DNA of 64,000 bases from Paraherbaspirillum soli (GTDB lineage Bacteria; Pseudomonadota; Gammaproteobacteria; Burkholderiales; Burkholderiaceae_D). Location of the stretch: the NCBI RefSeq assembly GCF_042654985.1, contig NZ_JBHSMT010000029.1, forward strand, positions 248,001-312,000, in the 5' to 3' direction. The notes under the pieces are model-generated. The model was not told the origin of the DNA and searched no databases. It worked only from the letters and a program-made list of their open reading frames with translations. The position numbers were made by a program, and so were the translations under genes. Below, in pieces: positions 16,122-25,385 of the stretch; position 1 is the first letter of the stretch, and each line of letters begins with the position of its first letter.

Positions 16122-17057
16122 TCACGCCATCTGCTTCATGATCCGCACCAGCTTGCCCCCATACTGCGGATCGGTCGCATAACCGGCACGCTGCAAACCA
16201 TACGCAGCCTCCGCCGGATCGCGTGCCACCAATACCTGCGCGTAACGCGGATTACTGGCGAGGAATCTCGCGTAGTCGGAAAACGCTTCGTCATACGAAC
16301 CATAGGCGCGGAACAACGCCCGGGTCTGATGCGGCACGCCATCCACGTATTCAGTGGTGACGGCTTCCACCACCGGACCTTTCCAGCCCTTGCCGGCCTT
16401 GATCCCGAACAGGTTGTGACTGGCGCTGCCATCCTCGCCCTTGATCTCGCGCCGGCCCCAGCCTGACTCCAGCGCGGCTTGCGCCAGGATCAGTTGCGAC
16501 GGCACGCCGCTGGCTTGACTGGCAGCTTGCGCCGAAGCGCCCATGCGGGCCACGAACTGGTCGACCTGCGCTTGCGGCGCGCCGCCATTGGCGTGCCCCG
16601 CATGATCGGATGCGGCATCGTAAAACGACAGGTTGGCCAAAGCGCCGGGCACCGGTTGCATCGGATTGGAATTTGGCATCGGCGCTGGCACCAGCGATTT
16701 ATTGAGCGGCGCCGAGTCCTGCGGCTGCGACGGATCGACCGCGCGGCTGAGCTGGGCCTGCATCGCCTCGGCCAGGCCGAGACCACGGCCGGACAGGTGC
16801 TGCGACAACTGCTGATCCAGCATCGAGGTGTACAGCTTTTCTTGCTGAGTATCGAACATGCCGTCGGACGGGCTGGCTTCGCGCATGCTCTTCAACACCA
16901 TGTTCATGAACATCGCTTCGAACTGGCGCGAGACCTGCTTCAAGCCTTCTTGCGGCGAGTTCTTGGTGGTGCGGCGCAGCGCGTCGACGCCTTGCACGTC
17001 GAGCGCAAAACGCTGATCGAGATCGCCGCTGCGGTTGGTGGGACCGGTGACACTCAT
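16122..17057 (-). CDS. flgJ: Rod assembly protein / peptidoglycan hydrolase FlgJ
   Basis: Two-domain periplasmic protein. The N-terminal rod-scaffold domain (about 1-120; includes FEAMFMNMVLKSMREA) caps the growing rod. The C-terminal glucosaminidase domain (about 155-311; includes AQAALESGWGRREI with the catalytic Glu, and AYGSYDEAFSDYARFL) opens the cell wall for rod passage. 311 residues, typical of beta/gamma-proteobacteria. Last gene of the flgB-J operon, 9 nt after flgI. Confidence 0.96.
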   Translation of the reverse strand: MSVTGPTNRSGDLDQRFALDVQGVDALRRTTKNSPQEGLKQVSRQFEAMFMNMVLKSMREASPSDGMFDTQQEKLYTSMLDQQLSQHLSGRGLGLAEAMQAQLSRAVDPSQPQDSAPLNKSLVPAPMPNSNPMQPVPGALANLSFYDAASDHAGHANGGAPQAQVDQFVARMGASAQAASQASGVPSQLILAQAALESGWGRREIKGEDGSASHNLFGIKAGKGWKGPVVEAVTTEYVDGVPHQTRALFRAYGSYDEAFSDYARFLASNPRYAQVLVARDPAEAAYGLQRAGYATDPQYGGKLVRIMKQMA

Positions 17058-17066
17058 GCGCCGCCT

Positions 17067-18200
17067 TTAAATGATTTCCAGCTCGGCGCGCAGCGCGCCG
17101 GCGGCTTTCATCGCCTGCAAGATCGACAGCAGATCCTGCGGATTGGCGCCCAGCGTGTTCAAGCCCTTGACCACGTCGGCCAGCGAAGCGCCGCTCTTGA
17201 CTACTTGCAATGCACCGCCGGCTTGATTGACCTGGATTTGCGAGGTCTGGGTCACCACCGTGCTGCCGCCCGACAGCGGGCCCGGTTGGCTGATCACCGG
17301 CTGGGTGTTGATCACCACCGACAGGTTGCCGTGGGCGACCGCGCAATCCTGGATCCGCACCGCCTGGTTCATCACGACCGAGCCGGTGCGGGCGTTGATC
17401 ACGACCCGCGCTGCGGCTTGTGCCGGCGTGACGTCGATGCTTTCCATCCGCGCCAGGAAGCCGACCCGCGCTTCCGGCTGCGCCGGTGCGGTGACCTGGA
17501 TCACGCGTGCATCGAGCGCGACGGCAGTGCCGGAGCCGAATGTGCGGTTGATCGCGTCCACCGCCTTTTGCGCGGTGCCGAAATCGGAGCTGTTCAGTTC
17601 CAGGGTCAGGATGCCGCCCTCGCCCAGCGGCGATTGCACGGCGCGCTCGACAATGGCGCCGGCTGGAATCCGGCCGGAACTGAGTTGGTTGATCTGTACT
17701 TTGCTGCCGTTGGCCGAAGCACCGGCGCCGCCGACCACCATATTGCCTTGCGCTACCGCATACACCATGCCGTCGGCGCCTTTGAGCGGCGTCATCAGCA
17801 AGGTGCCGCCGCGCAGGCTTTTGGCATTGCCCATCGACGACACGGTGACGTCGATGTTTTGACCGGGCCGGGCAAACGAAGGCAAGGTGGCGGTGACCAT
17901 CACCGCCGCCACATTCTTCAGCTGCATATTGGTGCCGGGCGCCATCGAGATCCCGAGTTGCGACAGCATATTGTTCAGGGTCTGGGTGGTGAACGGGGTC
18001 TGCATGGTTTGGTCGCCGCTGCCGTCCAAGCCGACCATCAAGCCGTAGCCGATCAGCGGGTTGTCGCGCACGCCCTGGATGCTGATCAGTTCCTTGAGCC
18101 GCTCCGCGTGGGCGGCCGGCGCCAGCAGCGCGCCCAGCAACAGGCTGCAGAGCAAGGCACGGCTGGAGTGATGCATAAATCGGTGGAGTGTGGATGACAT
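17067..18200 (-). CDS. flgI: Flagellar P-ring protein FlgI
   Basis: Forms the P ring in the peptidoglycan layer around the rod. 377 residues with a signal peptide ending at APAAHA (about residue 32), then the typical ERLKELISIQGVRDN and NPLIGYGLMVGLDGSGD start of mature FlgI. It starts 2 nt after flgH stops and is normal in length and order. Confidence 0.97.
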   Translation of the reverse strand: MSSTLHRFMHHSSRALLCSLLLGALLAPAAHAERLKELISIQGVRDNPLIGYGLMVGLDGSGDQTMQTPFTTQTLNNMLSQLGISMAPGTNMQLKNVAAVMVTATLPSFARPGQNIDVTVSSMGNAKSLRGGTLLMTPLKGADGMVYAVAQGNMVVGGAGASANGSKVQINQLSSGRIPAGAIVERAVQSPLGEGGILTLELNSSDFGTAQKAVDAINRTFGSGTAVALDARVIQVTAPAQPEARVGFLARMESIDVTPAQAAARVVINARTGSVVMNQAVRIQDCAVAHGNLSVVINTQPVISQPGPLSGGSTVVTQTSQIQVNQAGGALQVVKSGASLADVVKGLNTLGANPQDLLSILQAMKAAGALRAELEII

Positions 18201-18202
18201 GA

Positions 18203-18889
18203 TCAGAACGGCAGAACGTTGAGGAAGAAGCGCTGCAGCCAGCCCATGGTCTGCGCTTCGTCGATATAACCCTTGGCGCTGTATTCGATCCGGGCGTCCG
18301 CCACCTGGGTCGATGAGACGGTGTTGGTGCCGCTGACGGTGCGCGGATTGACGACGCCGGAGAAGCGGATGAACTCGGTGCCCTGGTTGATCATCATTTG
18401 TTTTTCGCCGCTGACGACCAGGTTGCCGTTGGCCAGCACTTCGGTCACGGTGACGGTCAGCACGCCGCTAAACGTGTTGGCGGCATTGGCGCCGCCCTTG
18501 GCGGTCAGGGCGTTGGCGCCCTTGGCGCTGGCGTCGAGGTTGTTGAACAGGCCGCCGAAAATTTTTGGAATCACGCCCAGCGCGCTGCTGGTGCTGTCGG
18601 TGCGACTGGCGTTGGCGGCCGAGTTCTTGCTGGCGTTGACGTTTTCGCTGACGACGATGGTCAGGATGTCGCCGACGCTGCGCGGCCGCCGGTCTTCGAA
18701 CAAGGCCTGGCTGGTGATGAAGCCGGATTGATAAATGGCGCCGTTGACCGGCGCCACCGGCCGCGGTTCGGCGCGGGCGGTCATCGGTTGCTGCACCAGC
18801 GGCTCGCGCGGCAATTGCGCGCAGCCGGCCAGCAGCAATGCCGCCAGCGATAACGATTTAGTCCAGCGCTGCACCGAGGCCCCCATCAT
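18203..18889 (-). CDS. flgH: Flagellar L-ring lipoprotein FlgH
   Basis: Outer-membrane L ring. 228 residues; N-terminal lipobox LLAGC gives lipid attachment at the Cys near residue 22. Family motifs FEDRRPRSVGDILTI and VSGEKQMMINQGTEFIRFSG are visible. Its ATG overlaps the flgG stop by one base (TAATG), a sign of translational coupling. Confidence 0.97.
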   Translation of the reverse strand: MMGASVQRWTKSLSLAALLLAGCAQLPREPLVQQPMTARAEPRPVAPVNGAIYQSGFITSQALFEDRRPRSVGDILTIVVSENVNASKNSAANASRTDSTSSALGVIPKIFGGLFNNLDASAKGANALTAKGGANAANTFSGVLTVTVTEVLANGNLVVSGEKQMMINQGTEFIRFSGVVNPRTVSGTNTVSSTQVADARIEYSAKGYIDEAQTMGWLQRFFLNVLPF

Positions 18890-19671
18890 TACAGTTGAGT
18901 CAGGCGTTGCAGCATCTGATCCGAGGTGGTGACGGCCTTGCTGTTGATCTCGTACGAGCGCTGGGTCTGGATCATGTTGACCAGTTCTTCCACCACGTTG
19001 ACGTTGGACGATTCGACATAGCCCTGGCTCAACGTGCCGGCACCGTTCTGGCCTGGCGTGGTCTGGTTGGCGGTGCCGGAGGCATTGGTTTCGCTGTACA
19101 GGTTTTCGCCGTTGCTTTGCAGGCCGGTGGCGTTGAGGAAGGTCGCCAACTGAATTTGGCCGACTTGCACGCTGGCGCTGCTGCCGGCTTGCGTCACCGA
19201 GACCGTGCCGTCCTTGGCGATGGTCAGGCTGGTGGCGTTTTGCGGGATGGTGATGGCCGGTTGCACCGGATAGCCGCTGGCGGTCACCAGTTGGCCGGTG
19301 GCGTCGGATTGAAACGAGCCGTCGCGGGTGTAGGCGGTGGTGCCGTCCGGCATTTGCACCTGGAAGAAACCTTCGCCGCTGATCGCGACATCCTTGGTGT
19401 TATCGGTTTTGGTCGGATTGCCTTGGGTATGAATCCGCTCGGTAGCGACCATCCGCACGCCGGTGCCGATTTGCAGGCCGGACGGCAGCGTGGTCTGGTC
19501 CGAGGTCTGACCGCCGACCTGACGCAGGTTTTGATACATCAGGTCTTCGAACACGGCGCGGCTGCGCTTGAAACCGGTGGTGCCGACGTTGGCCAGATTA
19601 TTGGAGATCACGTCGAGTTGCTGCTGTTGCGCATCGAGTCCGCTTTTGGCGATCGAGAGGGAACGAATCAT
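18889..19671 (-). CDS. flgG: Distal rod protein FlgG
   Basis: Axial protein of the distal rod. 260 residues. N-terminal rod-protein motif (AKSGLDAQQQQLDVISNNLANV) and the C-terminal helix ending NSKAVTTSDQMLQRLTQL are intact. Coupled to flgH downstream; 59 bp separate it from flgF. Confidence 0.97.
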   Translation of the reverse strand: MIRSLSIAKSGLDAQQQQLDVISNNLANVGTTGFKRSRAVFEDLMYQNLRQVGGQTSDQTTLPSGLQIGTGVRMVATERIHTQGNPTKTDNTKDVAISGEGFFQVQMPDGTTAYTRDGSFQSDATGQLVTASGYPVQPAITIPQNATSLTIAKDGTVSVTQAGSSASVQVGQIQLATFLNATGLQSNGENLYSETNASGTANQTTPGQNGAGTLSQGYVESSNVNVVEELVNMIQTQRSYEINSKAVTTSDQMLQRLTQL

Positions 19672-19730
19672 ATTTAAAGCTCCTGCAAGCCCAAGCCGGT
19701 TACGCCGGCTTGGGCTTGTTGATGGTTGGT

Positions 19731-20477
19731 TTAATTAGTCAGGCTCAGCAAAGAGTTAGCGCGCTGCGCGTCTTCGTCGGCAGTCTTGACCGCTTTCATC
19801 TGCATTTCAAAGCTGCGGCCGTTGGCGATCATCTCGACCATGGCCGAGATCGGATTGACGTTGCTGCCCTCCACTGCGCCGGTTTGCAAGGTGACGGCCG
19901 GATCGGCGTCCGGCGCGGTGGCCCCGGCCTTCATGCGGAACAGGCCGTCGTCGCCGCGCTGCAGATCGGCGACGGCCGGATTGACCAGTTTCAGGCGTCC
20001 GACCTGCGCCACATTGGTGACCGGATCGCCGGAACCGATCGCACTCACCAAGCCGTCGGTGGAAATCATCACCGAAGCGCCCGGCGGCACGGCCATCGGG
20101 CCGCTATCGCCGACCACCGGCAAGCGGTCCATCGTCATCAATTGGCCGTCGGCCCCGACTTGCAGACTGCCGACCCTGGTATACGCTTCGTTGCCGTCCG
20201 CGGTTTGCACCGTCAGCCAGCCGTCACCGCGTACCGCGACGTCCATCGGACGCCCGGTTTCGGTAATCGGACCGGTGTGCAGATCGGCGCCGGGAGTGCT
20301 TGCCACGACAAATGCACGGGTCGCCGCTTCGTCGCCGACCACCGGCACCGCGCGGAAGTTATTGAGCTGCGCCCGAAAGCCGGGTGTGGAGACGTTGGCC
20401 ATGTTGTTGGCGACCGAAGCCTGTTGTTCCATGGCTTGCTTGGCGCCGCTCATGGCGACATAAATCATGCGATCCAT
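19731..20477 (-). CDS. flgF: Proximal rod protein FlgF
   Basis: Rod component, 248 residues, starting MDRMIYVAMSGAKQAMEQQ, followed by the rod-family motif VANNMANVSTPGFRAQ. The C-terminal axial helix (FEMQMKAVKTADEDAQRAN) is present. Normal length and order. Confidence 0.96.
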   Translation of the reverse strand: MDRMIYVAMSGAKQAMEQQASVANNMANVSTPGFRAQLNNFRAVPVVGDEAATRAFVVASTPGADLHTGPITETGRPMDVAVRGDGWLTVQTADGNEAYTRVGSLQVGADGQLMTMDRLPVVGDSGPMAVPPGASVMISTDGLVSAIGSGDPVTNVAQVGRLKLVNPAVADLQRGDDGLFRMKAGATAPDADPAVTLQTGAVEGSNVNPISAMVEMIANGRSFEMQMKAVKTADEDAQRANSLLSLTN

Positions 20478-20541
20478 ACGGACTCCCGAGTTGGCGCGAA
20501 TTTGCCGGCGCGATCAGCCAGGCCGAGCAGTGACAGCATCA

Positions 20542-21744
20542 TCAGAGTCCGTTCACCAGCGTTTGCATGACTTGATCCTGGGCCTTGACGGTTTGCGCAT
20601 TGGCTTGATAAGTACGCTGGGCCACGATCAGGTTGACCAGTTCGGCGGTCAGGTCGACGTTGGAAGTTTCCAGCGCGCCCGAGGTCAATGCGCCGGATTT
20701 GGTGCCGACGCCCGGGGTGCCGGTCAGCGGCTGGCCGGAGGCTGCGGTTTCGGCCCAGGCGTTGCCGCCTTTCGATTGCAGGCCGTCCGGATTGGTGAAC
20801 GAGGACAGCACGATTTGACCCAGGGTCTTGGTCTGTTCGTTGGAGTACTTGCCGGTGACGGTGCCGTCCTGGTTGATCGCATAGGCGGTCAGGGCGCCGG
20901 AGGTATAGCCGTCCTGGGTCAATTTGGTGACCGCATTGTCATTGCCGAACTGGGTGGTGCCGGTCAGGTTGACGGTGAAGTTCATCGGCGCCGCGCCGTT
21001 CGCCAGCGGGATCGGAGCCGGCGCCAGCGTGCCGCCGACCGGTGCGGTCAGGACGCCTGCGGTATTAAAGGTCAGCGCGCCGATGTTGGTGCTGGCGCCG
21101 CCGTCCAGGGTTTGATACACGCTCCAGGCATTGGCGCCGGTCTTGACGAAGAAGTTGGTGATTTCATGCGGATTGCCGAGCGAGTCGAAGCCGGTCACCG
21201 AATTCTGATAGTTGTAGCTGGTCGAATCGGCGGCGTTGAAAGGCGCCGTGATCGGCACCGTGCTGCGCGAATCGATATTGTATTGGGCGTTGATCTTGGT
21301 GGTCGCGTTCGGGTTCATCGAGGTGGTCGGCAGCTGGATCGCGGCCGGGGTGCCGCCGGCGATGGTGCCGTTGGCGGTGACTTGATAACCGGTCAGGCGC
21401 AAACCTTGCGCATTGACGATATAGCCGTTCTTGTCCATGTTGAACTGGCCGTTGCGCGAATACGAAACTTCACCGCCGGCGCTGTCCAGACGGAAAAAAC
21501 CGTCGCCATTGGTAATCGCCACGTCCAGTGCGCGGGTGCTGGTCTGCACTGCGCCCTGGGTGAAATTTTGCGAAACGCCGGCCACCTGGGTGCCGAGGCC
21601 GACCCGCGAACCGGCATACACGTCGGCGAACAACACGCTACCCGCCTTGAAACCGATGGTGCCCGAGTTGGCAATGTTATTGCCGATCACATCGAGATTA
21701 CTGGAACTGGCATTCAGACCGCTTACGCCTTGCGCAAAACCCAT
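20542..21744 (-). CDS. flgE: Flagellar hook protein FlgE
   Basis: Polymerises into the ~55-nm hook. 400 residues: N-terminal MGFAQGVSGLNASSSNLDVI with GNNIANSGTIGFK, a variable Thr/Asn/Gly-rich surface region, and the C-terminal TYQANAQTVKAQDQVMQTL helix. Intact. Confidence 0.97.
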   Translation of the reverse strand: MGFAQGVSGLNASSSNLDVIGNNIANSGTIGFKAGSVLFADVYAGSRVGLGTQVAGVSQNFTQGAVQTSTRALDVAITNGDGFFRLDSAGGEVSYSRNGQFNMDKNGYIVNAQGLRLTGYQVTANGTIAGGTPAAIQLPTTSMNPNATTKINAQYNIDSRSTVPITAPFNAADSTSYNYQNSVTGFDSLGNPHEITNFFVKTGANAWSVYQTLDGGASTNIGALTFNTAGVLTAPVGGTLAPAPIPLANGAAPMNFTVNLTGTTQFGNDNAVTKLTQDGYTSGALTAYAINQDGTVTGKYSNEQTKTLGQIVLSSFTNPDGLQSKGGNAWAETAASGQPLTGTPGVGTKSGALTSGALETSNVDLTAELVNLIVAQRTYQANAQTVKAQDQVMQTLVNGL

Positions 21745-21801
21745 GGTGCTCCCCTTTTGAAATCAATTCGAATCAAATTTGATAGATCTAACTTGTGCAA
21801 T

Positions 21802-21897
21802 GTAGGGCGGATGAGCGTAGCGTTATCCGCCGTTTTAGATGTATCAGCCACATGTGGCGCATCCATCGGCGGATAACGCTGCGCTCATCCGCCCTAC
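21802..21897. repeat. REP-like palindromic element between flgD and flgE
   Basis: GTAGGGCGGATGAGCGTAGCG ... inverted copy ending CCGCCCTAC, enclosing a second small palindrome (CCACATGTGG). It lies inside the flg operon and may stabilise or attenuate the message between flgD and flgE. Confidence 0.85.
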
Positions 21898-21920
21898 TTC
21901 CTACGCAAATCCTGTCGTGC

Positions 21921-22586
21921 TTACATAAATAGTTTGACGTCGCCTAAAGCCGCGGTGCCGCCGTTCGCCAGATTCAGCGTAACGCCGGTGCTGCCCTGGG
22001 CCACGCTGGCGACTTGCGCATAGGTCAGCGTGTTGGCGGCGACGGCTTTGCCGCCAGCCGCAGCCACCACGCTGACTTTGTAAGAACCGCTGGCCAGCTG
22101 CGCGCCGGAATCGCTCTTGCCGTCCCACGCCAGGGTCTGCGTGCCTTGCCCCTGCGCGCCCATGTCGATGGTGCGCACGGTATTGCCGGCGGCATCGGTG
22201 ACGGTCACTTTGACGGTATCGGCGGGGCCTTGCAGGTTGACGCCGAGCGTGGCGCCGGCAGCGCTGTTGAGCGCCAGCTGGCTGCCCGGCACCAGCACCG
22301 TGCGGCCTATCATCGACGCCGCCTGCAAGGTCTGGCTGGAGCTGCTTTGGTTCATCAGCGCCTGCAAGGTGGCGTTGGTTTTTTCGATCCCGCTGACGGT
22401 GCTCATCTGCGCCAGCTGCGAAGTCAGCTGCGCATTGTCGAGCGGGTTCATCGGGTCCTGGTTGTTCAACTGGGTCACCAGCAGCTTGAGGAATTGCTGC
22501 TGCATGTCGGTGCTGGAGGACGAAGCCGACGCCAGCGCCGCTGCGGGGTTGCTGCTATCGGTGGCGGAGGTTGCACTGATTGCCAT
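21921..22586 (-). CDS. flgD: Hook-cap scaffold protein FlgD
   Basis: Cap required for hook polymerisation. 221 residues. The conserved N-terminal export/cap motif MQQQFLKLLVTQLNNQDP is visible, followed by a Ser/Ala-rich stretch and the FlgD Ig/tudor-like part (LAWDGKSDSGAQLASGSY). Normal. Confidence 0.96.
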   Translation of the reverse strand: MAISATSATDSSNPAAALASASSSSTDMQQQFLKLLVTQLNNQDPMNPLDNAQLTSQLAQMSTVSGIEKTNATLQALMNQSSSSQTLQAASMIGRTVLVPGSQLALNSAAGATLGVNLQGPADTVKVTVTDAAGNTVRTIDMGAQGQGTQTLAWDGKSDSGAQLASGSYKVSVVAAAGGKAVAANTLTYAQVASVAQGSTGVTLNLANGGTAALGDVKLFM

Positions 22587-22646
22587 ACTTTGAATTCTCC
22601 TGAATGTGGCGTCGACTGCGGATGAGGAATCTGAAAATTAAATCTG

Positions 22647-23063
22647 TTATTGGCCGACCGTGAGCGTCTTCAGCATCATGGTCTTGGCGGTATTCATCAC
22701 CTCGACGTTGGCCTGGTAAGAGCGCGAAGCCGAAATCATGTTGACCATCTCTTCGACCACGTTGACGTTCGGCATGGTGACGTAGCCGCCGCTATTGGCC
22801 ATCGGATTTTTGGGGTCGTACACCATCCGCATCGGCGATTGATCTTCGACCACGCCGGACACCTGGACCGGTCCCACGCCTTGCTGGTCTTGGGCGGCCA
22901 TCGCAAACATCACCTGCTTGGCGCGGTAGGGCTGACCGTCCGGTCCGCTGACGCTGTCGGCATTGGCCAGATTGCTGGCGGTGACGTTCATGCGCTGCGA
23001 TTGCGCGCTCATGGCGGAACCGGCAACGTCGAAAATATTCATGGAAACATTGGAAGATGGCAT
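22647..23063 (-). CDS. flgC: Proximal rod protein FlgC
   Basis: Rod component. 138 residues with FDVAGSAMSAQSQRMNVTAS and the family's SNLANADSV near the N-terminus, and a C-terminal SYQANVEVMNTAKTMMLKTL helix. Normal length; 28 bp after flgB. Confidence 0.96.
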   Translation of the reverse strand: MPSSNVSMNIFDVAGSAMSAQSQRMNVTASNLANADSVSGPDGQPYRAKQVMFAMAAQDQQGVGPVQVSGVVEDQSPMRMVYDPKNPMANSGGYVTMPNVNVVEEMVNMISASRSYQANVEVMNTAKTMMLKTLTVGQ

Positions 23064-23091
23064 GCGCTAACCTTTGATAGATCAAATTCGG

Positions 23092-23499
23092 CTACGGCTG
23101 AACCGCCGCCAACATCGATTTAATTTGTGCGCTGATCACGGTCAGGCTGGATTCGTAGTGGACCGCGTTATCGGCAAAATTGACGCGCTCGACATCCATC
23201 TCCACCGTATTGCCGTCGATGCTGGATTGGGTCGGCGTCCGATACAGCAAGTCGGGAGCACCGCCCGCCGTCGCTTCGCCGGCGATGTGGCGCGAGGAGG
23301 TGGTGTTCATCGACATCGACTGCGACTGGCGGCCGTGCTCTACGGCCTGCGCCAAAGTGCTGCTGAAATCGAAATCGCGCGCCTTGTAATTGGGCGTATC
23401 CGCGTGCGCGATATTGGACGACAAAATTTCTTGCCGCCGCGCCCGCAGATTGAGCGCTTCCTGTTGGAAGCGCAGTGCTGCATCGAGCTTGTCAACCAT
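23092..23499 (-). CDS. flgB: Proximal rod protein FlgB
   Basis: First gene of the flgBCDEFGHIJ operon; innermost rod protein. 135 residues, with RARRQEILSSNIAHADTPNY and the C-terminal NAVHYESSLTVISAQIKSML. Upstream (23500-23678) I see no clear sigma-28 or sigma-54 promoter. Confidence 0.96.
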   Translation of the reverse strand: MVDKLDAALRFQQEALNLRARRQEILSSNIAHADTPNYKARDFDFSSTLAQAVEHGRQSQSMSMNTTSSRHIAGEATAGGAPDLLYRTPTQSSIDGNTVEMDVERVNFADNAVHYESSLTVISAQIKSMLAAVQP

Positions 23500-23678
23500 G
23501 TTGTACCACCGCGTAAAGTGACCGGATCCATCACAAGCGGCTCAAGATTTCTGGTCTCGAACAGCTTGCAGATTTTTTGATTGAAACGATTATAGGTAGC
23601 CGCCGAAAGCGGCAATCGCACGAACAGGCGGGGGATTTAGTTGCACTTCGACCATTGCTGGACCGCAAAATGCACCAA

Positions 23679-23957
23679 TTACTTCGCGTTGCGCCCCGGT
23701 GTCGGCAAGAACTGCTCGAAGTCCTCGAACTTCAGGTTGTAACCGCTCAACAAGCCCTTGATGGTCGAACCGCATGGGTCGACGATCTTGCCGGCCTCGA
23801 GCTTGCTCAGCATCGGCACCGACAGGCCGCAGCGATGATGGATCGCCGTCAGCGACAAGCGCTTGCCGTTTTCACTCTTCTGCTGCAATCGTACTGCCTT
23901 CAAAAAGTCTGCCAGCGTCTGCGGCTCCTCTTCCTTGCGTTCGCTCAAATTTGTCAT
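23679..23957 (-). CDS. XRE-family helix-turn-helix regulator
   Basis: 92 residues. A Cro/CI-type HTH is visible at about residues 34-60 (LSLTAIHHRCGLSVPMLSKL). Purine-rich sequence (GGGGGACAG) precedes the start. It sits alone, divergent from flgA and upstream of flgB, so it could control flgB or flgA expression, but the sequence shows no operator. Confidence 0.75.
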   Translation of the reverse strand: MTNLSERKEEEPQTLADFLKAVRLQQKSENGKRLSLTAIHHRCGLSVPMLSKLEAGKIVDPCGSTIKGLLSGYNLKFEDFEQFLPTPGRNAK

Positions 23958-24192
23958 TTACTGTCCCCCAAATATGTTTGTCTGCGCCATTGCCGACAGA
24001 CTTCTAACCGATGTGATTATAGGCAGCGCCCGCAACCGCAATCGGCGGAACAAGCTGCAAATCGCAATTCAATTCCGCTATTGCCCGGCGTCTTCTATTG
24101 CTTAAAATTAAAAAATCTCCACGCGTGCGAGCAAGACCTGCGTCGATACCTTGGCCCTGCCCTCTCTATTTAAAGATTGCGAATCCGATCCC

Positions 24193-24957
24193 ATGCATGC
24201 AAGCGCAAACCGACGCTCCTTATCCGCAACGACGCTGCCAGGCGCACTCGCCAAGATCGCGATAACGATCGCCGCACTGACGACCACCGCCAGCCATGCG
24301 GCATCGCCCCGGCCGGCACCGCTGGGCGGCAGCGCGCAACCGGTGATCGAACAGTTCCTGCTGCATCAAAGCGCGGGCTTGCCGGGCAAGGTCAGCATCA
24401 GCATCGACACGCCGATCTCGGGTCCGCTGCCGGCCTGCGACGCGCCGGAAGTTTTCTTGCCGAACGGCGCGCGCCTGTGGGGTCGGGTCTCGGTCGGGGT
24501 ACGCTGCAACGGCACGCAGACCGGAGCGGAAAAATCGCCGGCCTGGAGCCGCTACGTGCCGGCCTATGTGGCGGTGGTCGGCAGCTACTATGTGGCGACC
24601 CGCCCTATCGCTGCCGGCGAAACCCTGGGCGCGGCCGATTTCACCGTGCGCGACGGCGACCTGACCACGCTGCCGCGCAGCATCATCACTAATCCGGCCC
24701 AGGCCAATGGCATGATCGCCGTCAACCGCATCGCATCCGGCGCACCGTTGCGACTTGAGCAACTGCACGGCGCCACGGTGGTGCAGCGCGGTCAAAACGT
24801 CAAACTGGTGACGCAAGGTGCGGGCTTCGTCGCCAGCACCGAGGGACAAGCCGTCAACAACGCGATCGCCGGCGCCGCAGTACAGGTGAAGACCCAGGGC
24901 GGCCAGGTGGTCAGCGGCACCGCGCGCCCGGACGGCAGTGTCGAATTGTCAAATTAA
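24193..24957 (+). CDS. flgA: P-ring assembly chaperone FlgA
   Basis: Periplasmic chaperone for FlgI. I chose ATG 24193 (254 residues), which puts a signal peptide (core IAITIAALTTT, ending SHA) at the N-terminus; an in-frame TTG at 24151 would add a non-signal-like lead. The C-terminal SAF domain is clear (VATRPIAAGETLGAADF, RIASGAPLRLEQL, VKLVTQGAGF). Divergent from flgB, 5' of flgMN. Confidence 0.92.
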   Translation: MHASANRRSLSATTLPGALAKIAITIAALTTTASHAASPRPAPLGGSAQPVIEQFLLHQSAGLPGKVSISIDTPISGPLPACDAPEVFLPNGARLWGRVSVGVRCNGTQTGAEKSPAWSRYVPAYVAVVGSYYVATRPIAAGETLGAADFTVRDGDLTTLPRSIITNPAQANGMIAVNRIASGAPLRLEQLHGATVVQRGQNVKLVTQGAGFVASTEGQAVNNAIAGAAVQVKTQGGQVVSGTARPDGSVELSN

Positions 24958-25015
24958 TCATTTAGAGACTGTGTTCCAATGTGAGCTTTTTCGGCGATTG
25001 TTTCAATCGCGGCCC

Positions 25016-25042
25016 TAAAGTTTGCGCGCCGACTGCCGTTAT
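25016..25042 (+). promoter_or_regulatory. Sigma-28 (FliA) promoter of flgMN
   Basis: TAAAGTTT, 11 bp, GCCGTTAT: close to the FliA consensus TAAAGTTT-N11-GCCGATAA. It lies 28 bp before the flgM start codon, so FlgM is remade once FliA is free. Confidence 0.85.
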
Positions 25043-25070
25043 ATTGGACAGATCCCACTGAGGAAACATC

Positions 25071-25385
25071 TTGAAAATCGATCAAACCGCCAATCCGCTC
25101 AATAGCGTGCCCAGTCCGGCCAAAGCGCAGCCCGCCAAGGATGTCGCGCCGCCCGCCGCCGCCAGCGTCAGCACACCGCTGCCGGCCAACCTGAGTTCAC
25201 TGACCGCCCAAGTGCGTCAATTGCAAACCCAGTTGGCGCAGCCCGGCAGCGGCGATTTCGATACTGCCAAAGTGACTGAAATCCGCCAGGCCATCAGCGA
25301 CGGCCGCTACCAGGTCAATCCCGAAAAAATCGCCGACGGCTTGCTCGACACCGTGCGCGACCTGCTGGGCAAGCGTCCATCATGA
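25071..25385 (+). CDS. flgM: Anti-sigma-28 factor FlgM (TTG start)
   Basis: Binds FliA until the hook is finished, then is exported. 104 residues; unstructured Pro/Ala-rich first half, C-terminal sigma-binding helices (KVTEIRQAISDGRYQVNPEK and a late ADGLLDTVRDLL). The start is TTG with GAGGAA 6 nt before it; no ATG fits. It overlaps flgN by 4 nt (ATGA). Confidence 0.93.
   Translation: MKIDQTANPLNSVPSPAKAQPAKDVAPPAAASVSTPLPANLSSLTAQVRQLQTQLAQPGSGDFDTAKVTEIRQAISDGRYQVNPEKIADGLLDTVRDLLGKRPS

Noticed and set aside
16479..18197. 572-codon plus-strand frame across flgJ/flgI
   Set aside because: Antisense shadow of flgJ and flgI; His/Arg/Gln-rich composition typical of such shadows.
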